From the NCBI GenBank assembly GCA_902776475.1, contig CACYQD010000007.1, positions 50,553-114,552 of the forward strand: a stretch of 64,000 nt of DNA, in the 5' to 3' direction. The translations under genes were made by a program, and so were the position numbers. The notes under the pieces were generated by a model. The model did not search any database. It was given only the letters and a program-made list of their open reading frames with translations, and was not told where the DNA came from. Shown here piece after piece: positions 35,795-46,613 of this stretch (positions are counted from its first letter, which is position 1; each line of letters opens with the position of its first letter). The stretch is from an uncultured Prevotellaceae bacterium (lineage in GTDB: Bacteria; Bacteroidota; Bacteroidia; Bacteroidales; Bacteroidaceae).

Positions 35795-37645
35795 ATGGCA
35801 GAACAATTGGAAATTAAGGAATTAGACCACGTCGTAGTTCGTTTCTCCGGTGACTCCGGCGATGGTATGCAGTTGGCCGGCAACATTTTCTCAACCGTGT
35901 CGGCATCTGTGGGCAATGGCATCTCCACTTTCCCTGATTACCCCGCCGACATCCGTGCCCCGCAAGGTTCGCTTACTGGCGTGTCGGGTTTTCAGGTGCA
36001 TATCGGAAAGGGCAAGGTATATACCCCGGGAGACCTCTGTGATGTTCTGGTGGCCATGAACGCCGCCGCACTGAAGACACAGTACCGATACACCAAACCT
36101 CAGGCCACGGTGATCATCGATACCGACAGTTTCGGACCCAATGACCTGAAAAAGGCCAATTTCCAGACGGACGACTATCTCGGTGAGATGGGAATCGACC
36201 CCGACCGCGTGGTGGCCTGCCCGATCACAAAGATGGTGAAAGACTGTCTGGCCGACAGCGGCATGGACAACAAATCGGTGCTCAAATGCCGCAACATGTT
36301 TGCCCTTGGACTGGTCTGCTGGTTGTTCAACCGCGACCTCAACCTGGTTTCCAACTTCCTCCGCGAGAAGTTTGCCAAGAAACCTGCCATCGCCGAGAAC
36401 AACATCAAGGTGGTGCAGGCCGGTTTCGACTACGGCCACAACGTGCACGCTTCCGTGCCCGCCACTTACCGCATCGAATCCACATCGAAGGTGAAAGGCC
36501 GCTACATGGACATCACCGGCAACAAGGCCACGGCCTACGGACTCATCGCCGCTGCCGAGAAAGCCGGACTGCGCCTGTATCTGGGCTCATACCCCATCAC
36601 TCCTGCCACCGACATCCTGCATGAGTTGTCGAAACACAAGTCCTGCGGTGTGATCACCGTGCAGTGCGAGGATGAGATCTCCGGTTGTGCAAGTGCCATC
36701 GGCGCAGCCTTCGCCGGAGCATTGGCAGCCACTTCCACCTCCGGACCTGGCATCTGCCTCAAGTCCGAGGCCATGAACCTGGCCGTGATCGATGAGCTGC
36801 CCCTGGTGGTGATCGATGTGCAGCGCGGCGGTCCCTCTACAGGACTGCCCACGAAGAGTGAGCAGACCGACCTCCTTCAGGCTCTCTACGGACGCAACGG
36901 CGAATCGCCCATGCCGGTGATCGCCGCCACCAGTCCCACCGACTGCTTCGACGCCGTCTATTCCGCAGCGAAGATCGCCCTTGAGCACCTCACTCCCGTC
37001 ATCCTCCTCACCGACGCCTTCGTGGCCAATGGTTCGGCAGCCTGGAAACTGCCCACCATGGACGAACTGCCCGCCATCCGCCCGCACTTCGTGACCCCGG
37101 AGCAGAAAGGCAAATACACCCCGTATGAGCGCGACCCCGAGACAAAGGTGCGCTATTGGGCCATCCCCGGACAAGAGGGATATACCCACATCATCGGCGG
37201 ACTGGAGAAAGACGGCAGCACCGGCGCCATCTCCACCAATCCGGAAAACCACGACCTGATGTGCCGCCTGCGCGCTGAGAAGATCGCACGCATCCCGGTT
37301 CCCGATGTCGAGGTGGCCGGCGACGTGGACGATGCCCAACTGCTCATCGTGGGCTTTGGTGGCACCTACGGCCACCTCTACTCCGCCATGGACGAGCTGC
37401 GTGCCAAAGGCCACAAGGTGGCACTGGCCCACTTCAAGTTCATCAACCCGCTGCCAGCCAACACGGCAGAGGTGCTCTCACGCTATCCGAAGGTGGTGGT
37501 GGCCGAACAAAACCTCGGTCAGTTTGCTGCCTATCTGCGCTCCAAGGTTGACGGCTTCGTGCCCGAACAGTTCAATCAGGTCAAAGGCCAGCCCTTCGTC
37601 GTCGCTGAGTTGACAAAGGCGTTTGAGGAAATCATCAAGAAATAG
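35795..37645 (+). CDS. korA: 2-oxoglutarate:ferredoxin oxidoreductase, fused gamma-alpha subunit
   Basis: A 616-residue protein: N-terminal gamma-type domain (VVRFSGDSGDGMQLAGN; DIRAPQGSLTGVSGFQVHIG) joined to the alpha domain (GLRLYLGSYPITPATDILHEL, VQCEDEISGCASAIGAAFAGA, SGPGICLKSEAMNLAVIDELP). With KorB it interconverts 2-oxoglutarate and succinyl-CoA with ferredoxin, important in the reductive or split TCA route of anaerobic Bacteroidales. The start at 35795 (MAEQLEIKELD) is chosen; an in-frame ATG at 35729 falls within the leader. korB follows 15 bp later. A pyruvate-type substrate is less likely because no delta ferredoxin subunit is present. Confidence 0.93.
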   Translation: MAEQLEIKELDHVVVRFSGDSGDGMQLAGNIFSTVSASVGNGISTFPDYPADIRAPQGSLTGVSGFQVHIGKGKVYTPGDLCDVLVAMNAAALKTQYRYTKPQATVIIDTDSFGPNDLKKANFQTDDYLGEMGIDPDRVVACPITKMVKDCLADSGMDNKSVLKCRNMFALGLVCWLFNRDLNLVSNFLREKFAKKPAIAENNIKVVQAGFDYGHNVHASVPATYRIESTSKVKGRYMDITGNKATAYGLIAAAEKAGLRLYLGSYPITPATDILHELSKHKSCGVITVQCEDEISGCASAIGAAFAGALAATSTSGPGICLKSEAMNLAVIDELPLVVIDVQRGGPSTGLPTKSEQTDLLQALYGRNGESPMPVIAATSPTDCFDAVYSAAKIALEHLTPVILLTDAFVANGSAAWKLPTMDELPAIRPHFVTPEQKGKYTPYERDPETKVRYWAIPGQEGYTHIIGGLEKDGSTGAISTNPENHDLMCRLRAEKIARIPVPDVEVAGDVDDAQLLIVGFGGTYGHLYSAMDELRAKGHKVALAHFKFINPLPANTAEVLSRYPKVVVAEQNLGQFAAYLRSKVDGFVPEQFNQVKGQPFVVAELTKAFEEIIKK

Positions 37646-37660
37646 AAAAAGGAGACCATT

Positions 37661-38668
37661 ATGAGCGAATATACAGCACAAGATTACAAAAAGGGCCAGC
37701 CCCGCTGGTGCCCCGGTTGCGGCGACCATTTCTTCCTCGCCTCACTCCACAAGGCTATGGCTGAGGTAGGCGTGGCCCCACACGACATGGCTGTCATCTC
37801 CGGCATCGGGTGCAGCAGCCGCCTGCCCTATTACGTGAGCACTTACGCCATGCAGACCATCCACGGACGCGCTGCTTCCATCGCCACCGGCGCCAAGGTG
37901 GCCAATCCCAACCTGACCGTATGGCAGGTGAGCGGCGACGGCGACGGTCTGGCCATCGGCGGCAACCACTTCATCCATGCCATGCGGCGCAATATCGACA
38001 TCAACATGATCTTGCTCAACAACCGGATCTACGGACTCACCAAGGGCCAGTATTCTCCCACATCGCCCCGTGGCTTCGTCTCGAAGTCAAGTCCCTACGG
38101 CACCGTGGAGGACCCGTTCCGTCCGGCAGAGCTCTGCTTCGGCGCACGAGGACGCTTCTTCGCCCGCGCCGTGGCCACCGACGGTCCTGGCACCATCGAG
38201 GTGCTCAAGGCAGCCTACCATCACAAGGGAGCCGCCGTCTGCGAGATCCTGCAGAACTGCGTCATCTTCAACAATGGCGCCTATGACCCCATCTACAACA
38301 AGGAGGGCCGCAAGAAGAACGCCATCTACGTGCGCCACGGCGAGAAACTCGTCTTCGGCGAAAACGATGAGTATGGCCTCATGCAGGAGGGCTTCGGCCT
38401 CAAGGTGGTCAAAATCGGTGAAAACGGCGTCACCCTCGACGACATCCTGGTACACGACGCCCATTGCGAGGACAACACCCTGCAACTGAAACTGGCCATG
38501 ATGGACAACGAGCATGGTTTCCCGGTCGCCCTCGGTGTCATCCGCGACGTGGAGGCTCCCACCTACGAAGCTTCCGTGGCAGCGCAGATCGAGGAGGTGA
38601 GCAGCAAGAAGAAATATCACAATTTCATGGAACTGCTTGAAACCAATGATACTTGGGAAGTGAAATAA
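37661..38668 (+). CDS. korB: 2-oxoglutarate:ferredoxin oxidoreductase, beta subunit
   Basis: A 335-residue thiamine-diphosphate-binding beta subunit: WCPGCGDHFFLASL at the start, GIGCSSRLPYY, and the cofactor motif GDGDGLAIGGNHFIHAMRRN followed by LLNNRIYGLTKGQYSPTSP. No 4Fe-4S ferredoxin domain is attached; clustered cysteines at the N-terminus may hold one cluster. It forms the enzyme with KorA and is translated from the same message. Confidence 0.94.
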   Translation: MSEYTAQDYKKGQPRWCPGCGDHFFLASLHKAMAEVGVAPHDMAVISGIGCSSRLPYYVSTYAMQTIHGRAASIATGAKVANPNLTVWQVSGDGDGLAIGGNHFIHAMRRNIDINMILLNNRIYGLTKGQYSPTSPRGFVSKSSPYGTVEDPFRPAELCFGARGRFFARAVATDGPGTIEVLKAAYHHKGAAVCEILQNCVIFNNGAYDPIYNKEGRKKNAIYVRHGEKLVFGENDEYGLMQEGFGLKVVKIGENGVTLDDILVHDAHCEDNTLQLKLAMMDNEHGFPVALGVIRDVEAPTYEASVAAQIEEVSSKKKYHNFMELLETNDTWEVK

Positions 38669-38675
38669 ACATCTG

Positions 38676-38706
38676 GTGCGGCACCCTTTCGGATGCCGCA
38701 CTTGTT
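38676..38706 (+). terminator. Terminator after korB
   Basis: GTGCGGCA/TGCCGCAC stem (38676-38683 with 38694-38701), ten-nt loop, then TTGTTTT. Confidence 0.85.
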
Positions 38707-38776
38707 TTGCAAACTATATGTTGCAAATAGGTTGGGCGACCCTCGTTTTTTGAAAAGTTTAACCTAAAAAAGAATT

Positions 38777-38835
38777 GCACACTACATTTTTTGTGTGCGA
38801 TAACTTTGTCAATACATGCTTTTTTGCTAACTTTG
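38777..38835 (+). promoter_or_regulatory. pckA promoter region with inverted repeat
   Basis: TTTG (38805-38808), 19-bp spacer, TAACTTTG (38828-38835). The -33 TTTG is itself the end of another TAACTTTG (38801-38808), so two -7-like boxes lie in tandem. Just upstream is GCACAC-N10-GTGTGC (38777-38798), a candidate operator. The leader to the ATG is about 50 nt. Confidence 0.7.
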
Positions 38836-38892
38836 CCGTCGATTTTAAAACCATAAGGTAAAGAGACTTTTCACAATTTAATTTTATATAAA

Positions 38893-40515
<1,623 letters not shown>

Positions 40516-40536
40516 TCCGATTTCACCTGACTATAG

Positions 40537-40571
40537 GACGGCGCACCCGGTTTCGGGCGCGCCGTCTTTTT
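40537..40571 (+). terminator. Terminator after pckA
   Basis: GACGGCGC/GCGCCGTC stem with an inner CCC/GGG pair, followed by TTTTT. Confidence 0.92.
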
Positions 40572-40662
40572 GTGGGAATCAGCCACCTTGACTTATGTCA
40601 AAAAAACACCGATCTGGGGCAAAAACACCCCCGAAAGCCTTGTGTGTGCGCAAACAATTCAC

Positions 40663-40670
40663 TAATTTTG
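40663..40670 (+). promoter_or_regulatory. -7 element before the 31-codon reading frame
   Basis: TAATTTTG with CTTG about 20 bp upstream. The leader to the ATG at 40733 would be about 55 nt. Confidence 0.5.
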
Positions 40671-40732
40671 CATCGTGTTCGTGAGAATACTTTCATTAGG
40701 TTAGTAGTTTGATAGATTTTAAGGTAAAGATT

Positions 40733-40828
40733 ATGTTATTAGATGATGAGACAACGTTGATGTTGGCGTTTGCCGCCGTTGCGACAATACTGAGTGTCAT
40801 CACTTTGGTAAAAACCAACATTCGTTGA
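40733..40828 (+). CDS. Putative 31-residue single-pass membrane peptide
   Basis: Reads MLLDDETTLMLAF, then a hydrophobic stretch of about 19 residues (LMLAFAAVATILSVITLVK) and a short TNIR tail: acidic N-terminus, one transmembrane helix, basic C-terminus. A TAATTTTG promoter element lies upstream and a T8 run about 40 bp downstream. I do not recognise a family. It could be a real small membrane protein or chance; the compact transcription unit argues for expression. Otherwise 40516-41083 holds only a terminator and promoters. Confidence 0.45.
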   Translation: MLLDDETTLMLAFAAVATILSVITLVKTNIR

Positions 40829-40973
40829 ATTGTTTTCAGGAGGCCGGTGTGAGAGATTCATGTCGTCCTCTTTTTTTTGTCCTAAAATCTAAATAGAACT
40901 TAAAAAAAGCACAATTAATCAATAAATTACATAATAAACGGCCGAAAACACGTTTTATTTGCGGAATTCTGAT

Positions 40974-40981
40974 TAAATTTG
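40974..40981 (+). promoter_or_regulatory. -7 element of the DUF6242 gene
   Basis: TAAATTTG upstream of the lipoprotein gene at 41084; the -33 element is poor. The leader is about 95 nt. Confidence 0.45.
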
Positions 40982-41083
40982 CACCCAATTAAGGCAAGGA
41001 CAAACGCTCTGTTCCGCTTGGAATGATGAATTCCGCAAGTGGGAGGGGTGTTTATGTCCGTAGAACCCAGTAAAAATAGACCA

Positions 41084-42502
41084 ATGACAAGGAAATTGTT
41101 AGCTTTCGCCGTCATGCTGTCGGCAGTCCTCACCCTTACCTCCTGTCTGGGTGACTCCGACGATGAAGTGATATATCCCAGCGATGCAGCCATCACATCG
41201 TTCACGCTCGGCAGCCTGAAATGCTATACCACCACCACCTCCAGCAAAGGCGTGGACAGCACCTATACCACGACATTGAAAGGAAGTGACTACCATTTCA
41301 TGATCGACCAGGTCAACAGGACGATCTACAACCTCGACTCACTGCCCTATGGCACCGATATTGCCCATGTGCTGTGCACCATCCTGAGCAAGAGTTCCTC
41401 TTCCATCGCCATCAAGAGCATGAAGAGCGACTCCCTGTTCCGCTACAGCAGCACCGACTCCATCGACTTCTCCTCACCCCGGCAGTTCAGCGTCTTCTCG
41501 CTTGACGGCAAGAACCGTATTGATTACACCGTGACCCTCAACGTGCGCCAGGTGAAAGCTGATGCCTTATACTGGCACAACACCTCGACCGTAGAGGCTT
41601 TTGCCAACGCCAAGCAGATGAGGGCACTGGCCGTCAACGGCCAGGTCTTCGTCTTCACCAGCGACGACAGACAAGGCTATATCTTCAAAAACACCCCGGA
41701 AGATGCTACAGCATGGGAACCCGTGGCCTGGGATATCAAGAGACCTGTACCTGCCAGCGCCTGCCAAAACGTGGTGACCAACGGCCATGCACTCTATATG
41801 CTCGCCGATGAAGACATCCTGAAGTCTGAAGACGGCTACCACTGGACGGTGACCGGCAAGATCGGTTCACGGCAGCTCCTGGCCGCCAGCTCGAAAGCCC
41901 TCTATGTCGTGGGCGGCGGAGGCATCCTGGTGTCGGAGGATGAAGGGGCGACATGGAAACTCGATCCCATGGACAACAATGCGTCGCTGCTGCCCACACA
42001 AGACATCTCTTATTGCTGCATCCCCTCACGCATCAACTCAGAGGTGGAGAGCGTGGTGGTCATCGGCAACCGCAGCGTCGAGGACTATTACGACGACACC
42101 CTGGCCCAGATCTGGAACAAAGTCATCGAGCGCGGAACCTACGCCAGCGACAATGCCTGGATGTATGCCAGCACCAACGATGTCAAATACTATAGCCTGC
42201 CGCGCCTCAGTTCCCTGTCGACCGCAGCCTACAACGGCGGCATCGTCGCCATCGGCGGTGCGGGTATCGGCGCATGCACAGAAGCCGCGCATGCACGGTT
42301 CTACTTCAGCAACGACGGCGGCATCTATTGGAGCAACGACAAAGTGCTCTATCTCCCCTCCGGCATGGAGTGCAACGACGTGGTGGCCCTGGCTGCCGAC
42401 GCCGACAACTACCTCTGGCTCTTCTGCGGCGGCAGCGGACAGGTCTGGAAAGGCCGTCTGACCAGCAGCACCAGCAACCAGCAGTACGCTATCACAGAGT
42501 GA
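41084..42502 (+). CDS. DUF6242-type lipoprotein
   Basis: A 472-residue predicted lipoprotein: signal MTRKLLAFAVMLSAVLTLTSC with Cys21 lipidated. The first part (to about 170) is beta-rich; the rest has repeated blades with VFTSDD, ILKSEDGYHW, ILVSEDEGATW and YFSNDGGIYWS, like BNR/Asp-box repeats of a beta-propeller. In Bacteroidales this family begins the cluster DUF6089-uppS-bamA. The molecular role is unknown; an envelope assembly partner is only an inference from location. The start at 41084 gives a proper lipobox. Confidence 0.75.
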   Translation: MTRKLLAFAVMLSAVLTLTSCLGDSDDEVIYPSDAAITSFTLGSLKCYTTTTSSKGVDSTYTTTLKGSDYHFMIDQVNRTIYNLDSLPYGTDIAHVLCTILSKSSSSIAIKSMKSDSLFRYSSTDSIDFSSPRQFSVFSLDGKNRIDYTVTLNVRQVKADALYWHNTSTVEAFANAKQMRALAVNGQVFVFTSDDRQGYIFKNTPEDATAWEPVAWDIKRPVPASACQNVVTNGHALYMLADEDILKSEDGYHWTVTGKIGSRQLLAASSKALYVVGGGGILVSEDEGATWKLDPMDNNASLLPTQDISYCCIPSRINSEVESVVVIGNRSVEDYYDDTLAQIWNKVIERGTYASDNAWMYASTNDVKYYSLPRLSSLSTAAYNGGIVAIGGAGIGACTEAAHARFYFSNDGGIYWSNDKVLYLPSGMECNDVVALAADADNYLWLFCGGSGQVWKGRLTSSTSNQQYAITE

Positions 42503-42522
42503 CGCAAACCCTTCCCTGGCCT

Positions 42523-43200
42523 ATGAGAAAAGTCCTCCTGTTGCTCCTGCTCCTCTCGTCGGCGGCCGCTCATGCGCAAGGCGACGTGGAATACCGCATG
42601 GAAATCGGAGGCGGACTGGGACTGGTGGCCTATGAGGGCGACTACAATGCGAGCATCACCAAGGGACTGCAGCCCATGGCTTCGATCGTCCTGCGGCGCA
42701 TCATCAACCCTTACCACGGGTTCAAACTCGACCTGAGCTACGGCAAGCTGAAAGGCTCATCCAAGAATGTCGAGACCTATTTCCCGGGCACAGCAGAGGT
42801 GCCATACGAGTTCAGCAACTCCTTGGTAGACCTCGGTGCCACGTATGAATATAATTTCTGGCCTTATGGCACAGGAAGGGATTACCGGGGAGCAAAGCGC
42901 CTCACCCCGTTTGTCTTCGCCGGACTCGGCCTGACCTTCGTCAAGGCCCAGGAGAATGTCTTCACCGCCAATGTGCCCCTCGGCCTCGGCGTGAAATACA
43001 AACTGGCCGACCGCCTCAACCTCGGCGTGGAATGGGCCATGCACATCTCGCTCAGCGACAAACTCGACGGGTCTCCCGACCCGTATGGAATAAAAAGCAG
43101 CGGCATGTTCAAAAACACCGACTGCTTCTCGGCTTTGAAGGTGACACTCACCTACAGTTTCATGGCCAAATGTAGAACTTGTCATAACGAAAATGAATAA
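42523..43200 (+). CDS. DUF6089-type outer-membrane beta-barrel-like protein
   Basis: A 225-residue protein with signal peptide [19 protein letters not shown] and alternating strands such as [28 protein letters not shown] and [15 protein letters not shown], consistent with a small outer-membrane barrel. It belongs to the family found directly before uppS in Bacteroidales. Its last 8 bp overlap the uppS start. Function is not established. Confidence 0.8.
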   Translation: MRKVLLLLLLLSSAAAHAQGDVEYRMEIGGGLGLVAYEGDYNASITKGLQPMASIVLRRIINPYHGFKLDLSYGKLKGSSKNVETYFPGTAEVPYEFSNSLVDLGATYEYNFWPYGTGRDYRGAKRLTPFVFAGLGLTFVKAQENVFTANVPLGLGVKYKLADRLNLGVEWAMHISLSDKLDGSPDPYGIKSSGMFKNTDCFSALKVTLTYSFMAKCRTCHNENE

Positions 43201-43930
43201 CTTGGACTTAAACCGTATACCCGAGCACATCGCCATCATCATGGACGGCAATGGCCGTTGGGCATTGGAACAGGGTAAGCCCCGCAGTTTCGGACATCAG
43301 GCCGGTGTCGACGCCGTCAGGCGCATCACATCGGAATGCACCCGCCTGGGTGTGAAGTATCTCACCCTCTATACCTTCTCCACGGAGAACTGGAACCGTC
43401 CCGTCGATGAGATCGCCTCACTGATGAGTCTCGTCCTGTCATCACTCGAGGATGAGATCTTCATGAAAAACAATGTGAGGTTCCGTGTCATCGGCGAGAT
43501 CGAGCGCCTGCCCAAGGACGTGCAGGATAAACTCCAGGAGACGATGGACCACACCGCGGGCAACACCACGATGCAGATGATTGTCGCCCTGAGCTATTCG
43601 TCAAGATGGGAAATCACCCGCGCCGCACGGCAAATCGCCGCCAAGGTGAAGGAGGGCACGCTCAGCATCGATGACATCGACGAGAACCTGATGTCGCAGC
43701 ACATGGTGACCAACTTCATGCCCGACCCCGAACTGCTCATCCGCACAGGTGCCGAGGTGAGAGTCTCCAACTACCTGCTCTGGCAGATTGCCTATTCTGA
43801 ACTGTATTTCTGCGACACCTACTGGCCTGACTTCATGGAGGAGGACCTGCACGAGGCCATCAGGTGCTACCAGAACCGGCAGCGCAGATTCGGCAAGACC
43901 GAGGCACAGGTGGAAGATGCAAATTCATAA
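43193..43930 (+). CDS. uppS: Isoprenyl transferase (undecaprenyl diphosphate synthase)
   Basis: Makes the C55 carrier lipid for peptidoglycan and surface glycans from isopentenyl diphosphate. Seen: MDGNGRW (17-23, catalytic Asp18), [16 protein letters not shown], and [18 protein letters not shown] near 182. In the last motif Ala replaces the usual Gly before the Glu (RTGGE or RTSGE), a mild change that may still work. Length (245) is normal. It overlaps the upstream gene by 8 bp and lies 21 bp before bamA. Confidence 0.95.
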   Translation: MNNLDLNRIPEHIAIIMDGNGRWALEQGKPRSFGHQAGVDAVRRITSECTRLGVKYLTLYTFSTENWNRPVDEIASLMSLVLSSLEDEIFMKNNVRFRVIGEIERLPKDVQDKLQETMDHTAGNTTMQMIVALSYSSRWEITRAARQIAAKVKEGTLSIDDIDENLMSQHMVTNFMPDPELLIRTGAEVRVSNYLLWQIAYSELYFCDTYWPDFMEEDLHEAIRCYQNRQRRFGKTEAQVEDANS

Positions 43931-43951
43931 AAACGACAATCCAAAGATATC

Positions 43952-46567
43952 ATGAGATATATCAGGAACTTCCTTGTTCTGATCACCCTGGCCGCTTCGC
44001 TCGCCGCGAACGCCCAGGAAAAGATCATCAACCCCGACATCTCCTATAACGGCACTCCCCGCTCACTGGTCGTGGGCGGACTCGCCGTATCCGACCTTGA
44101 AGGGTATGAGGACTACATGCTCTCACCCATCTCCGGCATCTCCGTGGGACAGACCATCACCGTGCCGGGCAACGAGATCACCGACGCCGTGAAGCGCTAC
44201 TGGCGCTATGGACTCTTCTCCACGGTGTCCATCTCCGCCGACTCCATCGTCGGCGAAAAGATCTATCTCCGCATCAACCTGACCATGCGGCCGCGCATCT
44301 CGACCATCAACTACATCGGACTGAAGAAATCGGAGCGCGAGGACATGGAGGCCAAACTCGGCATCATCAAGGACGGACAAATCACTCCCAACATCATCGA
44401 CCGCGCCAAGATCCTGGCCAAGAAATACTTCGACGACAAAGGCTACAAGAATGCTGAGATCAACATCGTCCAGCGCGACGACGTGGCCAACAAAAACAAG
44501 ATGATCCTCGATGTCATCGTCGACAAGAAAGAGAAGATGAAGGTGCGCGAGATCATCATCGACGGCAACAACGAACTCTCCGACAGCAAAATCAAGGGCG
44601 GTCTGTTCCGCAAGGGCGCACTGTCCAAGACCCATGAGGCCGGCAAGCTGGCATCCTTCCTCAAGTCGAAGAAATTCACTCCTGAGCGCTGGAAGGAAGA
44701 CAAGCAGAAACTCATCGAGAAATACAATGAGCACGGCTACCGCGACGCCACCATCCTCGAGGACAGCGTGTGGAACGTGGACGAGAAGCACGTCAACGTC
44801 TATGTGAAGGTCGAAGAGGGAAAGAAATACTATATCCGCAACATCACCTGGGTGGGCAACACCGTCTATCCCACCGATTACCTCAGCAAGGTGCTGGGCA
44901 TGCAAAAGGGTGACATCTATAACCAGAAACTGCTCAACAAGCGACTCACAGAGGACGACGACGCCGTGGGCAACAACTATTGGAACAACGGTTACCTCTT
45001 CTACGGCCTTGACCCCACCGAGGTGAATATCGTGGGCGACTCCATCGACCTGGAGATGCGCATCACCGAGGGCACACAGGCACACATCAACCACGTCCGC
45101 ATCAACGGCAACGACCGCCTCTATGAGAATGTCGTGCGCCGTGAGCTGCGCACCAAGCCCGGCGACCTCTTCTCGAAGGAAGCCCTGCAGCGTACGGTGC
45201 GAGAACTGGCCTCCATGGGCCATTTCGACCCTGAGAAGATCGACCCGAAGGTGGAACCCAATCCAGAGGACGGCACCGTGGATATCAATTACAACCTGGA
45301 ACAGAAGTCCAACGACCAGATCGAGTTCTCGCTGGGATGGGGACAGACCGGCGTCATCGGCCGCATCGGCTTGAAGCTCAACAACTTCTCCATGCGCAAC
45401 CTCTTCAACAAGAACAAGGAGCACCGTGGCATCATGCCCATCGGCGACGGTGAGGTGCTCTCCATCGGATGGCAGTCAAACGGTACGTACTACAACTCCG
45501 GCAACATCTCCTACTCCACCAACTGGTTCGGCGGCAAGAGACCCATACAGCTCAGTGTCGGCCTCTATTACTCCAAGCAGACCGACATCTCGAGCACCTA
45601 TTACAACTCAGCCTACCGCTACAGCTATTACAACTATCTCTATGGCGGATATGGCAGCAGTTACTACAACAACTACGAGAACTACTACGACCCCGATAAG
45701 TATGTGCAACTGCTCGGTGCCTCCATCGGATGGGGCAAGCGCCTGCGCTGGCCCGACGACTACTTCATGCTCAACATATCGGTGGGATACACCCGCTACA
45801 TGCTCAAGAACTGGAGCTACTTCCTCGTGACCACCGGCAACTGCAACAACCTCAACTTCAACGTAGCCCTCTCACGTATCTCCACCGACAACCAACTGTT
45901 CCCGCGCCGCGGATCGGAATTCACAGCTTCGGTCTCCATCACACCGCCATGGTCGAAATGGGACAATGTCGATTACCAGAACCTGGCCACCGACTACCGC
46001 TCCGCCACCTTCACCGAGGAGCAGCAGAAGAAATACCGCTGGGTGGAGTACCACAAGTGGAAATTCAAGTCACGCACCTACACGGCCCTGACCGGAGGCA
46101 CCAAGTGCCTCGTGCTCATGTCGCGCGTGGAATTCGGTCTGCTGGGCTACTACAACAAGTACAAGAAATCGCCGTTTGAGACCTTCTATGTGGGTGGCGA
46201 CGGCATGAGCGGCTATTCCACGGGCTATGCAGAGGAGACCATCGGACTGAGAGGTTATGAGAACGGCTCACTCACCCCGTCGGGTGCCGCCGGCTATGCC
46301 TACGACCGCCTCTCACTCGAACTGCGCTACCCGTTCCTGCTCGGCAACACCACGATCTATGGCCTGACCTTCCTCGAGGCCGGTAACGCCTGGACCGACA
46401 CCAAGAAGTTCAACCCGTTTGACATGAAGCGCTCCGCAGGAGCCGGTGTCCGTATCTTCCTGCCAATGGTGGGTCTGATGGGTATCGACTGGGCCTATGG
46501 CTTCGACACCGTTTGGGGCCGCAAGGGAGGCTCGCAGTTCCACTTCGTCCTCGGCCAGGAGTTCTGA
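43952..46567 (+). CDS. bamA: Outer membrane protein assembly factor BamA
   Basis: Essential outer-membrane insertase (871 aa): signal peptide ending NAQ, five POTRA-type repeats (about 25-430) and a C-terminal Omp85 barrel ending in a HFVLGQEF aromatic tail. Barrel marks include the VSITPPWS strand and GGDGMSGYSTGYAEETIGLRGYENGS (loop 6 region, RGYENGS). Near residues 550-590 an extracellular loop is very rich in Tyr, Asn and Gly (repeated YYN and SYYN), unusual for BamA. OmpH/Skp genes follow, as is common. Confidence 0.96.
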   Translation: MRYIRNFLVLITLAASLAANAQEKIINPDISYNGTPRSLVVGGLAVSDLEGYEDYMLSPISGISVGQTITVPGNEITDAVKRYWRYGLFSTVSISADSIVGEKIYLRINLTMRPRISTINYIGLKKSEREDMEAKLGIIKDGQITPNIIDRAKILAKKYFDDKGYKNAEINIVQRDDVANKNKMILDVIVDKKEKMKVREIIIDGNNELSDSKIKGGLFRKGALSKTHEAGKLASFLKSKKFTPERWKEDKQKLIEKYNEHGYRDATILEDSVWNVDEKHVNVYVKVEEGKKYYIRNITWVGNTVYPTDYLSKVLGMQKGDIYNQKLLNKRLTEDDDAVGNNYWNNGYLFYGLDPTEVNIVGDSIDLEMRITEGTQAHINHVRINGNDRLYENVVRRELRTKPGDLFSKEALQRTVRELASMGHFDPEKIDPKVEPNPEDGTVDINYNLEQKSNDQIEFSLGWGQTGVIGRIGLKLNNFSMRNLFNKNKEHRGIMPIGDGEVLSIGWQSNGTYYNSGNISYSTNWFGGKRPIQLSVGLYYSKQTDISSTYYNSAYRYSYYNYLYGGYGSSYYNNYENYYDPDKYVQLLGASIGWGKRLRWPDDYFMLNISVGYTRYMLKNWSYFLVTTGNCNNLNFNVALSRISTDNQLFPRRGSEFTASVSITPPWSKWDNVDYQNLATDYRSATFTEEQQKKYRWVEYHKWKFKSRTYTALTGGTKCLVLMSRVEFGLLGYYNKYKKSPFETFYVGGDGMSGYSTGYAEETIGLRGYENGSLTPSGAAGYAYDRLSLELRYPFLLGNTTIYGLTFLEAGNAWTDTKKFNPFDMKRSAGAGVRIFLPMVGLMGIDWAYGFDTVWGRKGGSQFHFVLGQEF

Positions 46568-46613
46568 TCTGACAAAGCTTTAATAACATGATACAAACCA
46601 AATATCAAGAGCT

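Noticed and set aside
42274-42522. Longer N-terminus for the DUF6089-type gene
   Set aside because: The 83 extra codons are the shifted frame of the preceding DUF6242 gene; the ATG at 42523 is followed by a good signal peptide.
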